From contig CBDEGO010000002.1 in NCBI GenBank assembly GCA_965237995.1, positions 62,001 through 126,000 of the forward strand: a DNA stretch of 64,000 bases. Reading direction: 5' to 3'. Source of the DNA: JAAELZ01 sp965237995 (GTDB taxonomy: Bacteria > Pseudomonadota > Gammaproteobacteria > Arenicellales > Poriferihabitantaceae). The position numbers were made by a program, and so were the translations under genes. The notes under the pieces are model-generated. The model saw only the letters and a program-made list of their open reading frames with translations. It did no database searches and was not told the origin of the DNA. Below, piece by piece: positions 32,555 to 41,151 of the stretch. Numbering within the stretch: position 1 is the stretch's first letter; each line of letters starts with the position of its first letter.

Positions 32555-32977
32555 TTAGATGTGCTTTCCCATGCTAAGCCGTGGCTCGCTGACGAAGCCA
32601 AGCGATTGATAAAAGGCTTCTACCGCGTAATTATCAGCTCGAATCTGTAAATTTACTTTTTTACAGCCCAGTTGTTTTAGTTCACTCATTGCATGTTCTA
32701 TCAACATCCGCCCTACTCCTTCTCTTCGACATTTAGAGGCGACAGCAACCGAATATAACCAACCGCGGTGCCCATCATATCCCGCCATACAGGCGCCGGC
32801 GATTTCATTGGTTTGTTTCTCATATACAAAAACCAAGTCATCTACCTTCAGCTTTTCAGTCAATACCAATTCGGGTGCATTGTGAGGTGGATCATTGGGA
32901 AATGTACTCTGCCAAAACGTAATCAAGTTGGGAATATCTGATTGCGTTATCTTACGCACGAAGTTAGTGTGTTGCAT
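32555..32977 (-). CDS. GNAT N-acetyltransferase (YpeA-like)
   Basis: This is a GNAT protein of about 140 residues. Motif A is LYSVAVASKCRREGVGRMLIEHAM (acetyl-CoA pyrophosphate loop RREGVGR), and motif B is ADNYAVEAFYQSLGFVSE. The arrangement resembles the E. coli YpeA group. ATG 32977 is preferred (MQHTNFVRKITQSDI); an ATG at 33001 adds eight residues. The substrate is unknown. It may be co-transcribed with the GFA gene 26 bp downstream. Confidence 0.83.
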   Translation of the reverse strand: MQHTNFVRKITQSDIPNLITFWQSTFPNDPPHNAPELVLTEKLKVDDLVFVYEKQTNEIAGACMAGYDGHRGWLYSVAVASKCRREGVGRMLIEHAMSELKQLGCKKVNLQIRADNYAVEAFYQSLGFVSEPRLSMGKHI

Positions 32978-33157
32978 CGTCAAATTATAACGTAACAACA
33001 TCAGGTGATACCTAAAATCAAAGCACGAAAGTAATCAAGCAATCAGTCACAGAAAGCGTTAGAATCGCCCGCCTTCATAAATGGGGTCGGCCACTGTCTT
33101 TATGATTAAGCAGCAATGCCAAACTATCTATCTCCTCTCAATGCGTAGGCACCCAAA

Positions 33158-35038
33158 ATGGCAAGCGAAACGATTACCCACTTCAATCAATTAGCGCTCT
33201 CTAAACCGTTATTAACCGCGCTTGACCAGTTAGGCTATGAGGCCCCAACGCCGATACAAGCCCAAACGATTCCACTATTACTAGAAGGAAGTGACGTACT
33301 AGGGCAAGCACAAACGGGTACAGGCAAAACAGCCGCCTTTGCCCTGCCGCTTATCTCTCGCTTAAACCTCAAGTTAAATGCACCGCAAGTGCTGGTGTTA
33401 GCCCCTACGCGCGAATTGGCGATTCAAGTTTCTGAAGCCTTTCAGCAATATGCCAAACACATTGATGGGTTTCGGGTTTTGCCAATTTATGGTGGGCAAG
33501 AATACCGTACGCAAATGCGTTCTTTAGCACGTGGCGTGCACGTTATTGTCGGCACACCTGGTCGCGTGATGGACCATATGCGCCGCGGCACACTGAAGTT
33601 AGATGCTTTGCAGGCCTTAGTGCTTGACGAGGCTGATGAAATGCTAAGAATGGGGTTTATCGATGACGTTGAATGGGTGCTAGAACAGATTCCTGCTAAG
33701 CGGCAGATCGCCTTATTCTCAGCGACGATGCCCAAGGAAATCGAACGCATTGCCAAGCGCCACCTACGCGAGCCATCGATTATTTCTATCAAAGAGTCAA
33801 CCGCTACCGCCAGCACAATAACGCAGCGCTTTTTGATGGTCAAAGGCCCACAAAAACTAGAAGCACTTACACGCATTTTAGAAGCTGAGGAATTTGATGC
33901 CATCATCATTTTTGTGCGCACCAAGAATGCGACTGTCGAAGTTGCTCAAAAGTTAGCGGCGCGTGGTTATTCTGCCACGGCTTTAAATGGTGATATCGCA
34001 CAAAACCAGCGTGAGAAGACCATTGAACAGCTTAAAAGAAATAAAGTGGATATCTTGGTAGCCACGGATGTCGCAGCGCGTGGCTTAGACGTTGATAGAA
34101 TTAGTCATGTCATTAATTATGATATTCCTTATGACACTGAAGCCTACGTGCATAGAATTGGTCGCACAGGCCGGGCAGGACGCAAAGGTGATGCTATTTT
34201 GTTTGTTGCGCCGCGAGAGCGACGCTTATTAGGTGCCATCGAAAAAGCCACGCGGCAAAAAATAGCAGCGCTCGAATTGCCTTCGACCGACTCAATCAAT
34301 GCGCGACGTGTAGAACGCTTTAAACAACGAATCACTGATACCATCGAATCAAGCGATCTAGGCTTTTTCAAAAACATGATCGACGAATATCAACAAGAAC
34401 ATGGTACTGATAACACGCTCGTTGCCGCTGCGTTAGCACAACTCATGCAAGGCGAGCACCCATTCTTGCTGTCAAATAAACCAATCGTTGATAACCGTTC
34501 TTACGATAAAGATTCTAGTCGCAAAGGCGGACGCAATGACCGTTTTGAGCGAGGTACGCGTCGAGAGCGCTCACGTGGTAGTAACGATTCACGGCCGCCG
34601 AGAGAATATAAACATGAGCCGGTTGGCAAGGGCATGGAGCGTTTTAGAATAGAACTAGGACATCAACACTCCGTTAAGCCAGGCAATATCGTCGGGGCGA
34701 TTGCTAACGAGGCAGGCATCGATGGGGAACACATAGGCAGAATTGATATTCGCGACGACCATAGTTTTGTCGACTTGCCAGTTGAAATGCCGAAAGACAT
34801 ATTTAACAGTTTAAAAAAGGTTTGGGTCGCTGGCCAGCAACTCAATATCTCTCGCTCCACTCAGAAACTAGCATCTAACGATGGGCGAAGCCGCGAGAAC
34901 AACGCTTCAAAAGGAGAATCATTGCAGAAAAAACCCAAGAAAAAGAAAAATAAGGGTGACAAGCAAAAACCAAAGCTAAAATCGAACGGTGAAAAGCTAG
35001 GCGGCACTAAATTTAGAAAAGGAGATAAGAAAAAGTAG
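33158..35038 (+). CDS. deaD: DEAD-box RNA helicase, DeaD/CsdA type
   Basis: This 626-residue ATP-dependent RNA helicase has the full motif series: Q motif GYEAPTPIQ, motif I AQTGTGKT, Ia PTRELAIQ, II DEAD (VLDEADEML), III SAT, IV IIIFVRTK, V VATDVAARGLD and VI HRIGRTGRAGR. A charged linker (about 440-490) is followed by the DbpA/CsdA RNA-binding domain (MERFRIELGHQHSVKPGNIV ... LPVEMPKDIF) and a Lys-rich tail. The role is ribosome assembly and mRNA decay, often cold-induced. It is monocistronic. Confidence 0.93.
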   Translation: MASETITHFNQLALSKPLLTALDQLGYEAPTPIQAQTIPLLLEGSDVLGQAQTGTGKTAAFALPLISRLNLKLNAPQVLVLAPTRELAIQVSEAFQQYAKHIDGFRVLPIYGGQEYRTQMRSLARGVHVIVGTPGRVMDHMRRGTLKLDALQALVLDEADEMLRMGFIDDVEWVLEQIPAKRQIALFSATMPKEIERIAKRHLREPSIISIKESTATASTITQRFLMVKGPQKLEALTRILEAEEFDAIIIFVRTKNATVEVAQKLAARGYSATALNGDIAQNQREKTIEQLKRNKVDILVATDVAARGLDVDRISHVINYDIPYDTEAYVHRIGRTGRAGRKGDAILFVAPRERRLLGAIEKATRQKIAALELPSTDSINARRVERFKQRITDTIESSDLGFFKNMIDEYQQEHGTDNTLVAAALAQLMQGEHPFLLSNKPIVDNRSYDKDSSRKGGRNDRFERGTRRERSRGSNDSRPPREYKHEPVGKGMERFRIELGHQHSVKPGNIVGAIANEAGIDGEHIGRIDIRDDHSFVDLPVEMPKDIFNSLKKVWVAGQQLNISRSTQKLASNDGRSRENNASKGESLQKKPKKKKNKGDKQKPKLKSNGEKLGGTKFRKGDKKK

Positions 35039-35058
35039 CCCGATCTATCACTAGAGAT

Positions 35059-35799
35059 TCATTGAATTATATTGCTGTAGAGACGTTCGTAATAAGGCAA
35101 GGCTTGCTCTACGATATTTTGCGCCGCTTGATCTAAATCTAACTCTTTCGGTTTATAGGGCGCAAAGCTGGTAGATTGATTCACCGAATCATACCAATAC
35201 GGGCTCCAAACTCCGTCAGTATCGCGTGACCCAGTGGGCCAACTGAGCATATTTTCATCGAACTCAATATCTAAAGCACTGCATATTTTTGGTAAGATCA
35301 CTTTGGGTTGAGATAAAAATTCAGCCGAATCGATAACTAAACAAGGTTGATTCGGTAAATTACGCACATAATCATATAAAGCCGCTTGTTGCACAAAGCC
35401 AATGTCATACAAGGTAGGCGCTTCCCGCACGACTGAATAAGACGCCACAACTTCGGCTGGGTGGCGAATGAGAAAGCAATTCGTAAGTTCGGCAACCCAA
35501 CTTCTATCAATATGCTCAAGTAGATGCATCGTCATATGCTTTTGATAGTGTATTGACTGGCCTTTTTGTAGAGGCACAAAGCATCGTTTAACGCCCTCTT
35601 GCCAACTACTGCCCTGCGCTGCGATCACCTCTTGAGCACCCGGATGCTCGATTTGAGTGTGGTGAAGATATTGCCCATACAACGGTTCGTCAATAACCTG
35701 TGTATCTGTACGGTTTTCCCAGGCGCGCATCATCGCAGTTGAAATATTACGCGGCCCAGACCACATCGCAATGCGCTTGATTTTGTTCTTGTTCAACAT
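35059..35799 (-). CDS. sulfotransferase-like P-loop protein
   Basis: This 246-residue protein has an N-terminal IAMWSGPRNISTAMMRAWEN, a Ser/Arg P-loop-like motif also found in plant and bacterial sulfotransferase-like proteins. A central FLIRHPAEVVASYSVV corresponds to the 3'-phosphate-binding RxPxxxxxS region. This placement in the sulfotransferase fold is reasonable; the acceptor and even the activity are unverified. It is unrelated in detail to the cassette protein at 14890. It is convergent with the helicase gene, 20 bp away. Confidence 0.68.
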   Translation of the reverse strand: MLNKNKIKRIAMWSGPRNISTAMMRAWENRTDTQVIDEPLYGQYLHHTQIEHPGAQEVIAAQGSSWQEGVKRCFVPLQKGQSIHYQKHMTMHLLEHIDRSWVAELTNCFLIRHPAEVVASYSVVREAPTLYDIGFVQQAALYDYVRNLPNQPCLVIDSAEFLSQPKVILPKICSALDIEFDENMLSWPTGSRDTDGVWSPYWYDSVNQSTSFAPYKPKELDLDQAAQNIVEQALPYYERLYSNIIQ

Positions 35800-35947
35800 G
35801 TTTTTATCTTCTTGACTGAAAAAGACTTTGGCGCAAATACACTAAAAATTAATTGGTTCCAAATGTCATGAGCGCGCAACCTATTTTACGCGTAATGCCT
35901 TAGTACGTGCTATATCACTTCTAATGCGGCTAAATGCCTTGAGTACA

Positions 35948-36391
35948 TTACTGATGATGTAAGACGTTATATAGCTCAACAAACTCTGGCATTGTAGCGT
36001 ACTGGGCGGCCTCGCCACCAATAGCATGCCACTTTGCTTTAGAGTCTACATAAAGGTGCGCTGCTACTTTCAGTTCATCACTATTTTCCAATAAACCGAC
36101 TGGCACCCAAACCGCTTGGTCGTTACCCAGTAGATTGGGTAAAACACAACCACAATGCTTGCAAAAATGTGACTGAAACCCGGATGCTTTACGGTATTTA
36201 GTGATACTACGTTGCCCGCGCACCCATTTGAAATGTTGCTTAGAAATAAACGTCGCTGAGTTCGACGAGGAACCCGATACCTTTCTACACAAAGAACAAT
36301 GACATTGATATAAAGCTGGGAGTTTACCAGCCACCGTGAAAGCAACTTCTCCACAGAGGCACTGACCAGTTATTACTTGGTTCTCACTCAC
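35948..36391 (-). CDS. GFA (CENP-V/GFA domain) family protein 2
   Basis: This 147-residue zinc-binding protein has GQCLCGEVAF, YQCHCSLCRKVSG and FCKHCGCVLPN. It is similar to the protein at 32106 in length and Cys layout, so the two are paralogues within 4 kb. The role is unknown. It is followed downstream on the same strand by nothing; the CobT-like gene precedes it in coordinate order after 102 bp. Confidence 0.86.
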   Translation of the reverse strand: MSENQVITGQCLCGEVAFTVAGKLPALYQCHCSLCRKVSGSSSNSATFISKQHFKWVRGQRSITKYRKASGFQSHFCKHCGCVLPNLLGNDQAVWVPVGLLENSDELKVAAHLYVDSKAKWHAIGGEAAQYATMPEFVELYNVLHHQ

Positions 36392-36493
36392 TTGTAGAAC
36401 GCCATCTTGTTAGCCTAGAGAATACACTATTCATTTTATGCATTATAACTGGCTGCCCAGCAAACATCCTCTCAATGCTAAGAGAAGCCAAAC

Positions 36494-38203
36494 TCAAACA
36501 GACCGACTAAACAGTATTTCTAGGGCCTTATACGCTTTAATGCCCATTGTCCCGGTTAAATCTACCGAGACAGCTTTATCGAAAAACAACTCCATATCTA
36601 AGTCAATACCGATTGCGGCTACTTCAAAGTCCCTGCGTTTATTCCATTGGTACACAATGCGCTGCAAGTGATGATGCAAATACTCTTCGCTGTTATTGCA
36701 TTGGCTGGTGGCGCTATCCATTGGTGCACCGTCTGAGATCATTACAACGCACTTTTTTGATTCATTGCGGTTCGCTAAGCGCTCACAAGCCCATTGTACG
36801 GCTTCTCCGTCCAAACCTTCTCGATAATGCGCAGTTTGCAACATCGACGCCATACTTAAGCGTGAGCGGCGCCAAGAGGTATCAGCGTCTTTATAAACAA
36901 TGTGCAAGCGGTCGTTGACTCGTCCAGGGTTTTCTGGAGAGCCTGCCTTTCTCCATGCCTTAATAGATTGACCACCGCTCCATCCATCTGTAGAAAAGCC
37001 TAAGACTTCAACTTTAACGCCTGCCAGTTCTAGTGCGCGGGCATAGATGTCAAGCAGTACAGCAACCGTTTCGAAGCGCTGACGCTTCATGGAGCCAGAT
37101 GTATCGACTAAAAAAGTGAATACTGTATCGCAGTCTGGTGCACTTTTTTCTTTTTTGAATATACGATGATTCGCCGGGTTAGAGACTAGTTGACTCAAGC
37201 GGCGACCATCAATAAACCCTTCATCTTCACCAAAATCCCAGCCAGCTAAACGAGAAATAGCGAATAAGCGCTGTAGTCGCTGCGCCAAGCGGGGAATGCT
37301 TATCGCCTGAGCCTTGATCAGCCCATCTAGTCGCTTGCGCATCGTTTCGCGCTCTGCCACTCTGTACATGGCTGCACCGGTCACTTCGCGGTCGTAATCA
37401 GTCGTAAACACGTGGTAATGTTTGCCGAACTCGTCGCCTACCGCGAAGCTGCCTTCGCCAAGCCCACCGCCTTCAGCGTAACGGTCATCGCGATCATCAG
37501 ATGGCGGCATCGCTAAACGAATACGAGTAACACTTTGCTCCACCGCTTCTTCACCGCCTGCTAAGTCAGCCGCCAGTTCATTAATACAGTTAGCGATATT
37601 TAACGCAAATTCGCTATAGACTTGTTGATCATGCAGATTCCTTTTTAGCGCCACCAAGTCTTTACCGATTAATGGTGCTAAGGTAAAACGGATATGCTCT
37701 AACAGCTCTTCGATCACCGGATCCGTGATTTGCTTGATTAAGCGGGAACGAACAATATGCGTGACGCCGTAAATCAGCTCACCGAGCTCATTTTCAGTTA
37801 AGGCATCCGCGCGGCATTGGCCATCCCAGCGGTCAAATGCGGCTTGCATGTTTTCTTTTACACCTGCATAGGTAATGGGTACTAAGGCCTCTACTCTAAG
37901 CTGCTCTAAGGTGTCAAAAACAAGTCTCGCCACATCGGCCTCAGGTAACTTGGTGAGATGCAGTTTCTGGTCCGAATAGGCTAAGCGAAGTGCCATTAAA
38001 TCAGTCACTCCCCGTACTTTTTGCAAGACATCAACCGATGAATCCATCGCTAGATACGGCGTAAACAAATTAACCGGCTTGCCCTTAAAGAATAAGCGCT
38101 GCTGACGATATTCAGCATTAGACCGACCTGAAATCGCGCGCACAGTCGCAGCGCAGTGGCGTTCTAAGCGGCGACGGCGAAGTTGTTGGCTGATAGCAGA
38201 CAT
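36494..38203 (-). CDS. cobT: cobaltochelatase CobT-like VWA protein
   Basis: This 569-residue protein has a C-terminal von Willebrand A domain carrying the MIDAS motif FLVDTSGSMKRQR (about residue 365) and MISDGAPMD. The N-terminal part is helical and matches the CobT/BchD-like arrangement. It pairs with the AAA+ gene at 38229, 25 bp upstream. In aerobic cobalamin synthesis CobS-CobT are the motor of the CobN cobaltochelatase. No CobN is in the window, so cobalt insertion or another AAA+/VWA chaperone role are both possible. A B12-dependent mutase lies at position 1. Confidence 0.8.
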   Translation of the reverse strand: MSAISQQLRRRRLERHCAATVRAISGRSNAEYRQQRLFFKGKPVNLFTPYLAMDSSVDVLQKVRGVTDLMALRLAYSDQKLHLTKLPEADVARLVFDTLEQLRVEALVPITYAGVKENMQAAFDRWDGQCRADALTENELGELIYGVTHIVRSRLIKQITDPVIEELLEHIRFTLAPLIGKDLVALKRNLHDQQVYSEFALNIANCINELAADLAGGEEAVEQSVTRIRLAMPPSDDRDDRYAEGGGLGEGSFAVGDEFGKHYHVFTTDYDREVTGAAMYRVAERETMRKRLDGLIKAQAISIPRLAQRLQRLFAISRLAGWDFGEDEGFIDGRRLSQLVSNPANHRIFKKEKSAPDCDTVFTFLVDTSGSMKRQRFETVAVLLDIYARALELAGVKVEVLGFSTDGWSGGQSIKAWRKAGSPENPGRVNDRLHIVYKDADTSWRRSRLSMASMLQTAHYREGLDGEAVQWACERLANRNESKKCVVMISDGAPMDSATSQCNNSEEYLHHHLQRIVYQWNKRRDFEVAAIGIDLDMELFFDKAVSVDLTGTMGIKAYKALEILFSRSV

Positions 38204-38228
38204 TAACTCAAACTCAACGCTGTTTTAC

Positions 38229-39212
38229 TCAATCAGACACTGTGTCAGTAGCGGCAATCGAGATGTCTAAATCGGTATCGAATGCGCGCTGATAATATTC
38301 AGCGATCAATGAACGCTCGGAATCATCACATTTGTTCAAAAAGGATAGTTTAAATGCGTAAGCCACGTCATTAAATATTTCGAGATTTTCTGCCCATGTA
38401 ATAACGGTACGCGGCGACATCACCGTTGATATATCACCTGCTTCAAACGCTTTGCGGGTTAGGTTAGCCAAGCCAACCATTGACTTAACCAGTGCGGGTT
38501 CATCGCGCATTGAAGGCACCTGTGAAGTAACAATCTCAATTTCTTGCGCATCAGGTAAATAATTAAGCGTGGCGACAATGCTCCATCGATCAACCTGTGC
38601 TTGGTTTAAAACCTGTGCACCGTTATAAAGTCCATTAAGGTTGCCTAAACCCACGGTATTCGCCGTGGCGAATAAACGAAACCCAGCGTGCGGACGAATT
38701 ACTTTATTTTGGTCAAGTAAAGTGAATTTTCCATCTCTCTCAAGCACTCGCTGAATAACGAACATCACATCAGGGCGTCCGGCATCAAACTCGTCAAAGA
38801 TTAACGCGACCGGTCGCTGCAATGCCCAAGGCACGATACCTTCTTGGAATTCGGTCACTTGCTTGCCCTCTCTTAGCGTTATCGCATCACGCCCAACTAA
38901 ATCTAATCGGCTAATATGGCCATCTAAGTTAACGCGAATGCAGGGCCAGTTAAGCCGAGCCGCTATTTGCTCAATATGAGTCGATTTTCCCGTTCCGTGA
39001 TAGCCCTGCACCATCACCCGGCGGTCTTTTGCGAATCCGGCTAAGATCGCTAACGTGACATCCTGATTAAATCGATAGGCCTCATCAACTTCAGGTACGT
39101 GCGCATCCCGCTCGCTAAATGCTGGCACCATTAAATCGGAATCAATTTGGAATACGTCTCGCACACTCACTTGTGTGTCTGGCAATAAAGTTTCTAAGGC
39201 GGTCTCAGACAT
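38229..39212 (-). CDS. cobS: cobaltochelatase CobS-like AAA+ ATPase
   Basis: This MoxR/CobS-type AAA+ ATPase of about 327 residues has Walker A YHGTGKSTH, Walker B LIFDEFDAG and sensor 1 LFATANT. It also has an Arg-finger-type QVDRWS and the CobS-specific NLNGLYNGAQVLNQAQ segment. The N-terminal part SVRDVFQIDSDLMVPAFSER is characteristic of CobS. Two in-frame ATG starts exist (39221 and 39212); the second is preferred. It acts with the VWA protein encoded next. Confidence 0.87.
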   Translation of the reverse strand: MSETALETLLPDTQVSVRDVFQIDSDLMVPAFSERDAHVPEVDEAYRFNQDVTLAILAGFAKDRRVMVQGYHGTGKSTHIEQIAARLNWPCIRVNLDGHISRLDLVGRDAITLREGKQVTEFQEGIVPWALQRPVALIFDEFDAGRPDVMFVIQRVLERDGKFTLLDQNKVIRPHAGFRLFATANTVGLGNLNGLYNGAQVLNQAQVDRWSIVATLNYLPDAQEIEIVTSQVPSMRDEPALVKSMVGLANLTRKAFEAGDISTVMSPRTVITWAENLEIFNDVAYAFKLSFLNKCDDSERSLIAEYYQRAFDTDLDISIAATDTVSD

Positions 39213-39333
39213 AAGGGTCATTCAATTGAAGTTAAATAGGTGCGCGAGCGCATAACAAGCGAGCGATTCTAACGGGTTTTACATGAGGTGTGGCGATTAG
39301 GCCATTGAGGAAATTTATTTCGGTATAAAAGCC

Positions 39334-40209
39334 TTATTGGTTATGGGCTTCTTTTGATAAAACACGTTGCCGATAAGCCACATAGAGACCACTGACACCA
39401 ATGAGCGCAGCACCAAAATATTGGTGTGCCGGAATGCGCTCGGCAAAAAACACATAGCCTAGCCCAATCGCCCATGGCAACACTAAATAATTAAATGGTT
39501 GTAAGGTCACTGCTGGGGTTTTCTTTAGTGCAAGTATGTTGCATAAATGACTGAAAATGCTACATAAACATAAAGCAACTATCCACTTCATCGCAGCGAA
39601 TGGCACGGGCTGCCAATTGATAACAGCTAGCGGTAAGCTCACGACTAAGCCGACCAAACCAGTGTATAGCAAAGTGGATTCAGAACTATCCGTTCTAGAG
39701 GCTTTACGCGTTAGTAAATTATAAAACGCAAACATCACCGCGCAGGCTAACGCCATTAAACTGTAACGATTAAAGGCGACCGACCCTGGAGATATGATAA
39801 TGACGGTGCCAACAAACCCCACAAACACCGCTAACCAGCGTCTCCAACCAACAGATTCCCCCAATATCCAAGGCGAAAAAGCAGTGATAATGAGGGGGAA
39901 AGTCACCATGATAGTGTGAACTTCTCCCAAACCGATATTTTTTAGAATATAGGCAAATAAAAAGACTTCGACCACCAACAGCAAACCACGTGTCACTTGT
40001 AGCGGAACATTATCAACTTTCAGTACATCAGAAATGGATTTCGAGCGCGTCGCCCACCAGTAGGCAAAGCCGCAAAAAGCGATATATCGAAATAAAATAA
40101 AAACACTTAATGGCACACTGGCCCCGAGTTGTTTAGTCATCGCATCCTGCGAGGCAAATAGGAAGGTGGCTAAGATGACAAGCAAGATACCTTTATTTTG
40201 ATCTTGCAT
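39334..40209 (-). CDS. DMT/EamA-family permease
   Basis: This 291-residue membrane protein has about ten helices in two EamA repeats (ILLVILATFLFASQDAMTKQ at the start, LVLPWAIGLGYVFFAERIPA in the second). Proteins of this fold export or import metabolites such as amino acids and nucleosides. It is the last gene on the strand of the CoA-ester operon, 45 bp after the RraA-like gene, so it may move the substrate or a by-product; that is inference. Confidence 0.8.
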   Translation of the reverse strand: MQDQNKGILLVILATFLFASQDAMTKQLGASVPLSVFILFRYIAFCGFAYWWATRSKSISDVLKVDNVPLQVTRGLLLVVEVFLFAYILKNIGLGEVHTIMVTFPLIITAFSPWILGESVGWRRWLAVFVGFVGTVIIISPGSVAFNRYSLMALACAVMFAFYNLLTRKASRTDSSESTLLYTGLVGLVVSLPLAVINWQPVPFAAMKWIVALCLCSIFSHLCNILALKKTPAVTLQPFNYLVLPWAIGLGYVFFAERIPAHQYFGAALIGVSGLYVAYRQRVLSKEAHNQ

Positions 40210-40254
40210 ATACGCAACTTACGGATAGTTTAAATTGTAAAACGAAGAATACGG

Positions 40255-40734
40255 CTACATAATAGCCAACTTGGTTTTAGAGACTAACACACCATCTTCG
40301 TCACAGTATACAAAGTCACCCGCTGAAAAGTGTGCGCCACCAAAACTGATCGCTTCACCCAATACACCTTCGCCCTTCTTGCTACTTTTCTTTGGCGACG
40401 TGCCCAAGCAGCGCACGCCTACATTCATTTGATTAATGTCTGCACTGTCACGTATCACCCCGTTGATAATGATACCTGCCCAATTATTGCTCCGCATAGC
40501 TTCCGCCAATAAGTCACCCATGACTGCAACGCGTGTTGAACCCGCCGCATCAACGACCATCACTTGCCCGTTTCCCGGCGTTTGTAGCTGTGCTTTCAAT
40601 AAAGCATTATCTTCAAAACACTTTACCGTTTGCACTGGGCCGTAAAAGCTTTTTCTTTGGCCGAAGCGCATAAACGGCAAATGACATAAGGTAACTTGCT
40701 CGTCGTAGGTGTCGACTAAGTCTGCTGTTTTCAT
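40255..40734 (-). CDS. RraA-like / 4-hydroxy-4-methyl-2-oxoglutarate aldolase-type protein
   Basis: This 159-residue RraA-fold protein includes the RNase E inhibitor RraA and the divalent-metal HMG/CHA aldolases, which cleave C5-C6 branched hydroxy-keto acids to pyruvate. The aldolase and family motif G-x-IRDSADI is present, as are VVDAAGSTRVAVMGDLLAE and the C-terminal FVYCDEDGVLVS. The loop TSPKKSSKKGEG is typical of the RraA group. In the context of a CoA-lyase operon a pyruvate-forming aldolase role is attractive, but a plain RraA cannot be excluded. It lies 15 bp after the RidA gene. Confidence 0.77.
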   Translation of the reverse strand: MKTADLVDTYDEQVTLCHLPFMRFGQRKSFYGPVQTVKCFEDNALLKAQLQTPGNGQVMVVDAAGSTRVAVMGDLLAEAMRSNNWAGIIINGVIRDSADINQMNVGVRCLGTSPKKSSKKGEGVLGEAISFGGAHFSAGDFVYCDEDGVLVSKTKLAIM

Positions 40735-40749
40735 CTACTGTTACCCCAC

Positions 40750-41136
40750 TTACAGCGGCTTGTAAGCCATTACTTCGATTTCTACTAAGATATCGACTAA
40801 GAAATCACTCACTAAAGCCGACCTTGTAGGCGGTTCAATCGGGAAATACTCTGAATACACCGCGTTGAATCCAGCAAAATCTTGCTTGTTCTTAAGCCAA
40901 ACCATCGATTTAACCACATCACTTAACTCGCAATTAGCTTCTGCCAATATGGCCTGCAAACCAATTAAACACGCGTGGGTTTGCTCTTCAATCGAACCAT
41001 CTGTCATGACTTCACCATCCTTAAACGGAATTTGTCCAGTGACAAAGACGAAATCGCCAGCACGGATCGCTTTTGATAATGATAAGGTGCGCCCATTCAA
41101 TGCCATCGGGCCGCCAATTACGGTTTTATTAGACAT
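40750..41136 (-). CDS. RidA/YjgF-family protein
   Basis: This 128-residue RidA-like enamine/imine deaminase (trimeric) has ATGs conserved for the family. Residues include FVFVTGQIPFKDGE, LKNKQDFAGFNAVYSEYFP and PTRSALVSDFLVDILVEIEVMA, where the Arg in PTRSA binds carboxylates. It may detoxify a reactive enamine or act on a related intermediate of the pathway. It is embedded 15 bp from each neighbour in the operon. Confidence 0.85.
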   Translation of the reverse strand: MSNKTVIGGPMALNGRTLSLSKAIRAGDFVFVTGQIPFKDGEVMTDGSIEEQTHACLIGLQAILAEANCELSDVVKSMVWLKNKQDFAGFNAVYSEYFPIEPPTRSALVSDFLVDILVEIEVMAYKPL

Positions 41137-41151
41137 TAACTAACTCTTCTA

